Origin: Pelodera strongyloides
Lineage: Eukaryota; Nematoda; Chromadorea; Rhabditida; Rhabditidae
Direction: 5' to 3'
NCBI GenBank assembly: GCA_036852015.1
Contig: JAANDG010000112.1
Location: forward strand, 124,001 to 188,000
Length of the DNA: 64,000 nucleotides
The notes under the pieces are model-generated. The model was given only the letters and a program-made list of their open reading frames with translations. It did not search any database and was not told where the DNA came from. Positions 48,329 through 58,830 of the stretch are shown piece by piece. A program made the position numbers and the translations under genes. Each line of letters begins with the position of its first letter. The stretch's first letter is position 1.

Positions 48329-49288
48329 CAATGATCATAGATGGCGCAAAATTCTTTATGTCTCTTTCTTTTGTACACTCTCTCACCTCTTTCCAACCGG
48401 TTCAGCTAAGCTCTTGAGTGCTGCATGCACACTGAGACGATTTTGCGTCACTAAGATTCCCGGAAACATTATTTTATAGACTACAAACTATATTTGCTAG
48501 ACTACAAAAGTACTACAAACTATGCTCTGAAATACTATTATTCGTAGTTAATTACTATACGGCCGATAATTTCTCTAATTAATCCGGCGCATCCTTTATT
48601 ATTAGAAAATGTTGATGATTAAACTTAGAACTCCTTTATTAAATCGTTATTCAAGCAAGGTAAATTTGTCTTATATATTACGGAAAGTGAAAAATATTGA
48701 AAAAAACTTCACTATGAATTGTCAATGAACTGAATTTAAACAAACTGTCCAATCTAAAATATACTTTCAAAATATGAATTATGAATATCCCAAGCGACAA
48801 CTGATGTGTCCATGACTCTGTTTAGTTTCGCTAGTGTGTGGAAGATTACTCTTTAGCATGACGGACGTATAAAACTATGAATATAGCTCACCAGGAAACA
48901 ATAAGTTGGCAACATCACGGATTTTATTTTTACATACAATATAGAGTTTGATGTGCTGAAAATCTGAAAAAGAAAGTACTGAAAAAAAAATGTTGCGAAC
49001 TTATTTTTTACTGGTCAGCTAGTCATCATTGTTATATTTTTCTTCATACTTTTCTCAATGTAAATAAATGCTATCATGGGTCCCTGCTACGTACGCATCT
49101 GTAAAACTCCTCTAAAACTCTAATTAAAATATTTTATTGGTACATGTGGCATTGTCTAAAAGTTGTTATTTTGTATTTTTGTTTAATTTTGGTGTTATAT
49201 TAATAAAAGCATTATCGATTTCTTAATTAATTATATTCTAATTTAGGAACGTCGGGCTGCGTCGAGGCACTTTTGGTGTTCTCGAAGG
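48329..49288. other. AT-rich region upstream of the acid phosphatase gene
   Basis: It presumably contains the promoter and 5' UTR. The last 40 bases before the ATG are GC-richer (GAACGTCGGGCTGCGTCGAG). No TATA box could be assigned with confidence. A TACAAACTAT motif recurs near 48,480-48,525. Confidence 0.35.
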
Positions 49289-52200
49289 ATGTTACAACGT
49301 TATGTCTGTGCCCTGACACTGGTCTTAATTATTCTAATTGCCTTGATAATTGGAGTTCATTGTAAGTTTTATTTCGTTTATTTCACTCAAAATAAAAAGA
49401 TCATTGGATTGTCATTGAAGCATGTAACGTCGTGGTTTTTACGGAAGGGCCTAGCTGGAGCGTCACAGAATAGGACTTTTGCACTCATTTCGCCGACTCC
49501 TGGCGCACCTGGCTCACGCAGGGTAGGGGCCAGGAGAGTACCTTTTTTGAAGTTTCATCAATTCAAAGTAAGGCAAGGGTAAAGAAAAGTCTTTTCCAGC
49601 GATTGATCTTCCTCATGAGAAACTTGGGTGCGCTGCGACAGGCGGATGCTCTTTGGAAAATGAAGATAGTCTCAGATTTCTACTCATTGGCGACACTGGA
49701 GGTCTGCTTTTTTATAGTTTAGTTGTTGAATTTTGTTCGTCCGGTACGTCTTGCGGGTAACTATACCCCAGCCAGTCTCGTCTACAATAGCTGGCAATCC
49801 ATGTTCCACATATACACATACATATAGACACACATAACCACATACAGACAACCACGGACATGCCACACGCATGGAAATCCGCACATTGTCTGCATATATG
49901 AATGCTCTTCGTTATATAGAATATGTGCTAAACGTGCCTACATCATTTCAGGCCTGCCAATCTATCCGTACAAAACCATTGCACAAGGAGTGGTGAAAGA
50001 TACAATGGTCGCGTATGCAAGGAATAAAAAGGTATTAGTTGACTCTGTAGGATACTGTGATCTGTTTCTGTTTGCTTTCTTTGAGGGTAATTTGTTTCAT
50101 TTCATATAATTTATTATTTAGTCGACAAACAACACAGCAATAACTTGTTTATTTAGAAAAGGTGTTCCGAAATGTGTAGAATTCCTGAACTTGCGGGCCA
50201 CCTCAAGCGCACCTTCAAAATGTGCCCTGCGGCTGCGCCATATTTACGCCGCTCAGCCATTTCTGTCTTTGGTGCGCGGTGATTCATAGGTGCATTCTAA
50301 TGAAATATTCAGATTCAAATGATCCTGAATATGGGCGACAATATCTATTTCACTGGAGTCAGCAACGAGTTCGATTTACGGTTTGAGGTATTGATTTTTA
50401 TATTATGTGTTCATGTTAGTTATAGGATAAAGACTGATTGCTCATCGAGTGTTTTATAATCGATATCGCTAGCGTCTAGCGTAGAGCACTCAGAAATAAG
50501 AGTATACAGAGAACAGTGTGGCTATATTTAGATGAATATAATTGCTAATCAGTATCGCTTATCTCTTCTTATACAGTGCTGTCCAAAAATATAAGACCAC
50601 CCCCAAATTCTAGGATTTGTCGGTTCTGGGAAGGAATCGCGGAAAACCAGTAACACCACTGAATCGGCCATGCCAAAAAACATAGGAATAAACAGCATCA
50701 GCGAAATTTACGTACAACTAAAAAAGTTAAACACAAGTTATGGGATGACCGTATAATTTTGGACAGCACTGTAGTTGTGTGGTTTTTCATATTTTGCGTT
50801 AGATAACATGATAACTATGCAAAGTGATGGAAGATGTCGCATGAGTCAGGCAAACCAGATTACTTATAGTTTTACGACTCCGTGATGTAGTCACTGAGCA
50901 AGAAGCCCCAACCTAACCACAAAATTGGGTAACTAAACCAGTGGTCTTTCAGTCGTCCTTCGAGAATATCTACGATGATCCAGCACTAAAACTTCCTTGG
51001 TATATGATCTCAGGCAATCATGACCATTTTGGAAATGTGTCCGCACAAATCGCATACACAAAATACAGTGACCGATGGTAAGTGAGCAATTTTATTTTGA
51101 TAGACAGACTTATGAAATATTTTTTTTCCTCACGATTTTCACGACAACCAACCTAAGAAAATCTTCGTATGTTGATTTTACCGTGTTCTAATACTTTTAG
51201 GGTGTACCCTGATTTCTACTACAAACTCAACTTCACTCTAAGGGATGGTACCACTGTGGATGTTCTCATGCTGGACACAATTGTGCTTTGTGGTATGTAG
51301 TGTGGTATGGCACAATTGTACTTTGTGGTATGTAGTGTGCTATGGTACAATTGTGCTTTGTGGTATGTAGTGTGTTATGGCACAATTGTACTTTGTGGTA
51401 CGTGCCTACTCATTCATTTTGTCAGCCACGAGCTTTTTTTCGCAATGTATGTGTAAACACTTCTAATTAATTGTGTGAAAAACAGTTGACAGAAAAGTCC
51501 TGTTTGAAGATTAGTCCTATCCTTGTATAGTTTTTCAACCACGTAAGGTAATGGAGGTCTTGTTGACCATCACCCATGTACTATCTGACACCTGCGGCCG
51601 TATGCAGTATGCACGAACAGTGGGAGCCTCCCCGGTTGGGAGGATTTGTCTCTGCGGGTCTCTGATGATTAGTGTGCTCCCTCTCTTTCTCTCACCTCCC
51701 ACTGGGAGGCTGGGAGCATACTCCCGGCGTTCGTGCTTACGGCCACAGGTTTCTTTTCTTCATTTTAGGTTCTTTGCATAGTACTCATTTTCTCATAGTG
51801 CTTTTTTTTACTTATACGTAGTACAATAATATTATTAATACTACAGTATTCGTGATGGGCGTGGTCTACCTACTACCGTAATACCGGTAATTACCCAGAC
51901 TTTAGGAAATACCGCTGATGTGGAATACGGTTCAACTTGGGACCTTGTTTGGAACGGTTCCAAGGAACCCGATGGCCCCAAAGACATAAAAATGGCCGAA
52001 AATCAATGGAAATGGATAGCTACCAAACTAAATGAGAGCACGTAAGAATTATTATGTCATTATGTGTTGAAGTAGATCGTACTAATTCAGTTATCACAAT
52101 TGACACAGAAAATAATCAGAGCACTTCCCAGTGTCACAGATGCTTAAAAAGTAGTTATGTCTTTCGACATACATATTAACAGTGGGAACTAGTGTCCAAA

Positions 52201-53525
52201 TTGAATATATTAAAACAGTTATACGTTAGCGGCGGTTAGTAATACAGCTTAGAATTGATATGCGTGCCTACTGTACTTCACTGAGGATTTATAGACAGAT
52301 AGTGACCCAGTTCCAAAATTCCAGAGCCGACTACCTCTTTGTATCCGGCCATTATCCAGTCTATTCGATGTCCAGTCATGGACCGACGAAATGTCTGGTT
52401 GACAGGCTGAAACCACTTTTGGAACAATACAGAGTCACTGCCTATTTCGCTGGACACGACCACACATTACAGGTATTGTCTCATTGTTAGACGACTGCCA
52501 GCGCGGGGAGCCGGGCTTCTAGGGTGCGCGAATCTGTGCGAAAGATGAACTATTCCAGTTGGCGCACATGGGATGTATTCTCTTTTCTAGAACATATATT
52601 TCCAGTATTCCTGTGAAGTCAAGGTTCCTTGTTAGTTGTTGATGTGGTTATCTTATCAAAATCGTTTACTTGGTTTTTTACAGAATACTGCTAGTCACGG
52701 TCTTAATTGTCCTATTAGCAATTGGTATTATTTCAGCACATCACTGTCCCCGTCACTGACGACGGTGTGAATTATATCGTGTCCGGTGCAGCTTCCCGTT
52801 CGGACCGCTCCACGAAACATATGAAAAGTATACCTGAAGGATCACTAAAATATCAGTCAGTTTGGTCATTAGTTTATATGTTCTCTGCCATTCAGTAAAT
52901 TACTGGCTATCTTTCAGGAATCAAAATTAAAACATTCAAACAAACCCAGAGATCATGTAGACTATAGAACGGAGTTATGAATCGTGTTAGGATTTTGTTA
53001 TAGGAAGTACGATGTTTTTATTGATAGGGTTTAGGTTTAGGGTAATCTGTGGCCCGTTTAGTATATTATAAACATCCGTCACCTAGATAATAAAATGTTT
53101 TCTTTTATAAATAATTTATAAATACCTCTTTCAGTTACCCAACGAGTTGGAATCCATTCTCGCAACTTGGCTTCTCAAATGGAGCACTTATTTACACTGA
53201 GGTCGGTATCTTTTCCGCAAGTTTGTATAAATTAAAGTATACGGTTTCCTACCTAGATTCCTAGGCAATACATAAGTAGGGTAAGAGTAAGTATGGCTAA
53301 GTAATAGGTAAGTTTAATCAACTACCATATAAGGTAATCAATATATATTTTCAGGTTAACAATACCGCGGCTCATTTCGTGTTCATGAACGGAAAAGGCG
53401 AAGTAAAGTACGAAACTCTGCTGAAACCGAGAAAACTGTCAGAAATTGGTGGAATCGTTCAAGAGATTTCGATACCAAATAAGGAACCAACATCAGATTC
53501 AGACAGTGGTTTTGTAGAACTTTAA
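49289..53525 (+). CDS. ACP5-like: Tartrate-resistant / purple acid phosphatase, complete (395 aa)
   Basis: Eleven exons: 49289-49361, 49600-49701, 49952-50031, 50313-50387, 50953-51077, 51201-51292, 51906-52041, 52325-52472, 52737-52855, 53135-53201, 53355-53525, totalling 1188 nt in frame. A signal peptide or anchor of about 24 residues is followed by the metallophosphoesterase fold. The blocks holding the dinuclear Fe-metal ligands are present: GDTG (Asp56), GDNIYF (Asp94, Tyr97), GNHDH (Asn132, His133), GHYP (His237) and GHDH (His272, His274). [28 protein letters not shown]-like VLMLDT and [12 protein letters not shown] match animal TRAP. The family hydrolyses phosphate monoesters at acid pH in lysosomes or outside the cell. 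The usual Trp after Asp56 is Thr57. The region 184-222, where mammalian enzymes carry the cleavable loop, has a different sequence. About 30 C-terminal residues extend past the fold. Confidence 0.95.
50574..50771. mobile_element. Tc1/mariner-type MITE in an acid phosphatase intron
   Basis: The 198-bp element is flanked by TA on both sides. The left end CAGTGCTGTCCAAAAATATA is inversely repeated on the right (TATAATTTTGGACAGCACTG), and the repeat extends to about 30 bp. TA duplication and CAGTG...CACTG ends are typical of Tc1/mariner. There is no transposase. It lies in the intron between exons 4 and 5. Confidence 0.9.
51276..51405 (+). repeat. 37-bp tandem duplication of an exon end with its 5' splice site
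   Basis: The last bases of acid phosphatase exon 6 and its donor (ACAATTGTGCTTTGTG then GTATGTAGTG) are repeated about four times in tandem, giving three extra downstream donors, two GTATGT and one GTACGT. The unit is not a multiple of three, and TAG follows each donor, so use of a later donor would truncate the protein. Confidence 0.85.
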
Positions 53526-53968
53526 TTTTAATTAACAATTTACCTCTTTTTTTCCAAGCAGTAATTATTTTGCAATAGATTGTTACTACCATTATAAGCA
53601 ACTTGTAAATGGATTTTTACTCGAATATCTGTGATATAGTATATAGCACCTAAAAGCAATTTGATGAAATTATCAATTATTTGCTTTAACTTGGAGTACA
53701 TTAATCTTCCATTTTGGAAGAGATGCCTTTGTTTTAACTTGTATTTATGGTATTTATGACTAAAGTAACCCAATTTATTTATTAAGTACAATGGCCACTG
53801 ATCCCCACTTATGACTGCCTATAAGTCCATAACGAACCATATTCTATTGTATTTATGCATAATATAACTAGTCACTCTCTATGCATTAATATGGCTGTTT
53901 TTAATTACGATTAGTCAACCCACGAGTAAACATAAGGAGATAACTTTTCATTACCATATGAATTAGTC
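53526..53968. other. 3' flank of the acid phosphatase gene
   Basis: AT-rich. A polyadenylation signal is likely within it, but I could not pick one with confidence. No other gene is seen. Confidence 0.4.
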
Positions 53969-54098
53969 CTTTAAAGCGAAATAACGACCGGTTTTTGAAA
54001 CACATCGAGCACACCAGCATTCAGCATATGCAAACGAACGTAAAATAATTCATTTGTCCACTATGCGTTTCAGAAGCCGGCCGGTATTTCGCTTTAAA
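53969..54098. mobile_element. Short MITE, GCGAAATACCGG family
   Basis: CTTTAAAGCGAAATAACGACC at the left and its near reverse complement (GGCCGGTATTTCGCTTTAAA) at the right, 130 bp in all, with CATATGCAAACGAACGTAAA inside. It sits just past the 3' end of the acid phosphatase gene, where strand skew switches. Confidence 0.85.
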
Positions 54099-54800
54099 TA
54101 TACCTACTGTTGTAATCCATTATAACCAAACTCCGGGTACCGATCGCTTATAATTTCTGTTCCTTTATTTCTCTGCAGTAATACTACGAACAATCACACA
54201 CATTTGCAATTCATGTTTATTAACTTTATAATCAAATCATTATAATAAAGGTAGAAAACATTGGTATGAAATAATCAAAACAAGATCAACTTTGAAAGAA
54301 CACATGAGGGGATACTCAGAATTATAATAACTGAAATCTATTACAAATCAATATTTTTGAACTTCACTGCTGAATTTCAATAGATCAATAAACAATCATC
54401 ATCGATTAGTGACAATGCATCAATCAATAAATCCATACTAATCAACTTTGGTCTGGTGCTGTATACTGTACTACAAATTCAACAAATTAGTATTGTCCAA
54501 ACATACTTTCAAACTGAATTAATGAAAAAAACAAAGGCAATAATATCTCAATCGATGTATGCTTATTCCAAGCCGCGAATCAATGAAATAAACTCATTCA
54601 TAAGTAGAAATTACTATAAAAGTCAAGATTATTGGCATATTTGCTTATTAAAATGATTATATGATTAAATATAAATCAAATTATAATAAAGGAAACCGAG
54701 GCGGTAACGAGAATCAAATACAAAGATCAAAATGCATTAAATGCCTTATTAATAGACTGGTATGCTTTGTTGAGAGAGGGTGAAAATCTACTTCACCATA
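54099..54800. other. A-rich non-coding interval
   Basis: No gene is supported. The open frame at 54,456-54,656 has no recognisable feature. Confidence 0.4.
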
Positions 54801-54871
54801 CTTTAAAGCGGTCTGGTACGTGGCTTGCAACACGTACACATTTCAAAACCACGCACCATACCGCTTTAAAG
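54801..54871. mobile_element. Minimal MITE, CACGTGG family (71 bp)
   Basis: CTTTAAAGCGGTCTGGTACGTGG faces the reverse complement CCACGCACCATACCGCTTTAAAG, with a loop of about 25 bases. It is almost all terminal repeat. Confidence 0.85.
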
Positions 54872-55755
54872 GTCCTAACATCAGCTACAGTACCTCATAC
54901 CTCTCTCAACAAATAATTATTCGACACTGTAAATACAGTATCCTATTGTCTGACTGTCTGCCATCCAAATCCTAACTCTCTAAATCTCCCCAAAGGGTGA
55001 AGTTGAAGACGTCTACAAAGACAAAAAAATGGGGGTTAAATAAGCAGGGGGCGATACCCCACACCCTTGGAGTTTGTAGTGATTATGGGTACAAACTACA
55101 AAGCGAGACTGCAAACTACAAGAGTGGAGGTATCTCACAGGTATGAGACTGCGGTAACAGTCTCCAACTACACCGCTCTGCTAGGGGCATAGTAGAGCGC
55201 TAGGATAGATGACCATACGCGCTCATAAAGAAATTTGCATACCTATTACGTCAGCGTCAGTTAAAAGGATTGCGCATATAATCACCTTTTAGATACAACA
55301 ATCACATATGTATGTACACAAACAAGCTGTTAAACATTCTAGCAATCGAGTATAGATAGTTAAAAGGAGTGGCAGTGCTTGTGAGAAAATGTGAATATTA
55401 TTAAAAGTAAAGGGCACTCTTATATTACGGCAATTATAACTGGTCATATTAATATCGATTAAAAACTACGACCACCGCTGTAATTAGCATAAAAACAAAC
55501 AATAATGATCAAAATTGTCACCTGGACAAGTCAAAGGAAACAAAAGAAGACCTGAAACCGCAGCACACGACTAATTTTGTACCCTATTAGTAGCTTGTGA
55601 GATTTTGTATTCTGTACACATAATATAGTCAGAAGAGACTACCTTCATAAATATCTATTACGTGTACACAACACTACAGTAGTCGTGATTTTGCACGCGA
55701 GTAGAGACGCGTTGCGTACTCGTTGCGTACGGCGTTGCATACGCGTCGCGGTTGT
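54872..55755. other. 3' flank of the tail-anchored protein gene, with TACAAACTAC motifs
   Basis: No gene. ACAAACTACAA strings occur at 55,080-55,125 and recur near 33.0, 40.1, 48.5, 56.46 and 56.75 kb. Confidence 0.4.
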
Positions 55756-58403
55756 CTAATTCCACTTCAGCTTTGGCGTTACGTGCTTTTTCCACCATGA
55801 CGCAACGTGGCCGGGGAATCGCTCGAGGGTGACGCGGGCCTTGTGAGGATCCGTCTTCAGAATAAAGTAGACGATAACGCCCACAATGAGGAAGACAAAG
55901 AGCGAGACGGCGATGTCCTTTTTGTTAGAACGCACGTACGAACACACCTAAAACACAAGCACAATCAGACAAGAAAACAACAGTAGACCCGTGTAGTGCC
56001 CTTTACACACACATGTTTCGGTATAACCCACTAAAACTAACAGAGTATCTTGGTGTACACGACTCTGAAACTAATAACGAGCTCTGAGCCTACACAAAAC
56101 AACAAAGCCCAAGCTCACATAAACAAGTAAGGTAGCACCGAGGACTGTTTTCAAGCATACTTTAAAGCGACATGGTACTTACGAAAACCCATAGCGCATA
56201 AGAATGAAGCTGCACCAAATTCCTTTCAAAATCACGTACCACACCACTTTAAAGTTTTAAAGTATACCACAATTCCAATAAAAAGTAAAACCCATACCTT
56301 ATCACATGGTTCGCAGACACCAGAGAACCAACACTGTTTCAGTTTGGTGGCCACCGGCTGAGCCTTAGGGGAGCCAGACGGGGATCCACCATAGGCGGGT
56401 CGGGATTGCTGCGCCTGCAAAGGTTACGGTACAATAAAAAAATAAGCAGCAACCGACCAAACTACAAACTACAAGTTTCAAATTACAACCTCCACATCTC
56501 TAACTCTCCTCACCTGCAACACTCTCTGTACTCTCTGTCTGATCTCAGCGGCAATCGGCGTCTCGGTAAGTCGGGTAGTCAGTGGTACGGTAGCAGTCTT
56601 CACTTCAGAAATACGAGGTCTGGATGTGGAGCGAGTGCTGGCTCTCTGCAAGAAATTAGAATAAACACTTAAACCCACAAAGTGTCAACTAATATACACA
56701 TGGAGTTACACAAACGGGAGCCAAATATACAAAACACAAACTGCTAACTACAAAGTACAAACTACAACCTACAAACTACGCACCTTGGCAGACGATGTGG
56801 AAGTGCGGGAGGTGATCGAGATAGTCTTGATCACTGGGGACCCGGCCTTTGCGGGAGTCTTTGCCGGCGTCTTGGGAACGGTCTTGGCCGGGGACTTGGA
56901 CGGACTACGGGCCGGTTGGGCGGCCTGCAAGCATACATACTGATTATAGACAAGTCAAAAACGGAGCTATGATTAAGGGTCACTGAATACAGTGGTTACG
57001 ATTTCTACTGCCTATTGTCTCGCAATGCTTCTGCTTGACTTCCAGTTACTCAAACATCTCTGAGTCGCATGCTAACCTCTCGGTCCGTCTCTCTCTCCTC
57101 TCTCTCTCTCTCTCTTTCTCTCCATCCCTCCTACCTTCTTTGATGGCCGTCCTCTGCTGGTTGATCTACTTCGTGCGGCAGGCGACTTGGATGGCACACG
57201 CTTTGGCTTGGTCTCACTCTTTGGAGTAGTCTGCAATAAAAAGGAGATAAAACATGCCAACTAACAGTTTAAAGTTTAAAGCAGCATGGTACGTGGTTCG
57301 CGAAGCGTGTACTTGAAAACCCATTCCCATTCATTATACTCAATTATGAAACGCGGAATACTTTTTCGCATAACAAGGGAATGGGCCGCCCGCCTCCAAC
57401 ATATGTTGCATAAACCACGTACCACGTCACTTTGAATAAATAGTCGACAGTCAAGGTCGACAAGTACTGTTAATTGTTAGAGAAAAGCACCCGTGCAATG
57501 AGCTACCACCCTAACCTTTACCTCTACCGCAGACCATAATTTCATTGAAACATAACCGGTAAATACTGAATACCGTCGAATGTCACAGTTACTTCAAGTA
57601 GATGACATAGATTATAGATTTGAAATGGTAGTATAATTATACAACCATTGAGTATCTCTTGCTAGCGCCTACACTTAGACACTTACACATAAGCTGGAAG
57701 AATAAATAACGGGCAAAGGGTGGCGCGGTCTGCGCGCCACTCATCTACTGGTCTACTTACATAATGTGACGAATGAAGCAACCTATCAATTGTAAGATGT
57801 TATTCGTACTGTATCCAATCTATCATATTAGCATACATAATCTCAATGATAATATCTAAAACTAACAATCAAACAGTATCAAACTTTCACTTTCTGGGAC
57901 AATTCACTACATGTTACGTAAGTGTTTAGAACTGATAGAGAGAGTGTGCTTAACTTAAATTCGACCTAGTCTCACAAACAAATGACAATTGCAGCAGGTA
58001 ATCTCAAAGTCTCAAATACTAGATACATACACATACCAAAAAATGGACAAAACTAAATCGAGCGACGATAGCACTATGTTTCAAGACAATTACAAAAAGA
58101 GACTCATAATATATGAATTATTAATACCACACCTTCTTTGCCCTTGCTGGTGATTTACTTGTCTTGCGTGCACGCGATGTGCTTCTACTCTTGGACTTGG
58201 CCTGTAAGAAAGGAACCTTTATAGGTAATAAAAAGACAGAAACGGAGAGCGCTTATCCAGAAAAACCAATAAGCTGTACAAACGCATAATTAACTCTAGG
58301 CAATTAACCATCTACAAAAGCATATTAACACTAAACCTAATTAAATATATGTACAGTAATCCGCGGATAAGAATACTAGGCATTAAGAACTTGAACTTAC
58401 CAT
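55756..58403 (-). CDS. Basic SPxK/RS-rich protein with C-terminal membrane span (249 aa)
   Basis: Seven exons: 58403-58401 (ATG only), 58201-58133, 57230-57135, 56924-56784, 56645-56514, 56414-56298, 55947-55756. All coding junctions are phase 0, 750 nt in all. Residues 2-147 are rich in Lys, Arg, Ser, Pro and Thr, with repeated SPAR, SPAK, TPAK and SRSTSR motifs and one RGRP, as in chromatin-binding tails. Residues 148-186 contain KQCWFSGVCEPCDK. Residues 198-216 (IAVSLFVFLIVGVIVYFIL) are one membrane span, followed by about 33 basic residues with a WWKKH motif. There is no signal peptide, so it resembles a tail-anchored protein. A basic RS-rich nucleoplasmic tail plus one span recalls inner-nuclear-membrane proteins, but no LEM or Tudor domain is present and homology is not shown. 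An in-frame TGA lies just upstream of the ATG. Confidence 0.75.
56160..56254. mobile_element. Minimal MITE, CACGTGG family, intronic
   Basis: CTTTAAAGCGACATGGTACTTA on the left and ATCACGTACCACACCACTTTAAAG on the right form inverted ends around about 45 bp. It lies in the last intron of the tail-anchored protein gene. Confidence 0.8.
57275..57435. mobile_element. MITE, CACGTGG family, intronic
   Basis: TTTAAAGCAGCATGGTACGTGG on the left and CCACGTACCACGTCACTTTGAA on the right, about 160 bp, in the second intron of the tail-anchored protein gene. The ends are somewhat diverged. Confidence 0.75.
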
Positions 58404-58830
58404 ATTCTCGGTTCAGATCGCTGATTACAGTAGGCAAAACGACGACCTCAGATAGTTAGTCACAAAATCTTTTTGCTAACAAAGCGAGAATGTTTCAGGA
58501 GAGAGGTTAGGCAGCAAGAGACTGTAGATTCTTGGCGGGATTGACTAACGGTGCCGGAGTCAACCCGACTGCTAAGCGAGATGGTACCGTGCCGTTGGCA
58601 AGCGTCCAACAGAAAGACGGCGTCCCCCGCGACACAGACGCCGAGATAAGGGCAGGGATCGTGAGACACTGTCAGTGGACCGGTCGACCAGAGTGACAGA
58701 GAGCCAGAGGAGACGGCGTGCGTGAGGTCACCCGCAATGGTGCGCGGGAAGGGTGCCTGTGGCAATGGTTGCCCACCACAGCGGGAATGGTGTAAGTACC
58801 AAGGCGCTCTGCGCTCTCGACAGTCTCGAC
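58404..58830 (-). promoter_or_regulatory. GC-richer leader/promoter region of the tail-anchored protein gene
   Basis: This is a CpG-containing stretch directly upstream, on the minus strand, of the exon that ends in the ATG. It probably holds a start site and 5' UTR. A 100-codon open frame here begins only with a non-ATG codon and ends before the gene's ATG, so I do not call it a gene. Confidence 0.4.

Noticed and set aside
49362..49582. Read-through of the first acid phosphatase exon as a separate 97-aa protein
   Set aside because: A strong GTAAGT donor at 49,362 and in-phase exon 2 at 49,600 restore the family's GDTGG block; the read-through is intron.
58460..58765. 101-codon minus-strand frame upstream of the tail-anchored protein
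   Set aside because: It starts with a non-ATG codon, has no recognisable domain, and fits a GC-rich 5' leader or promoter.
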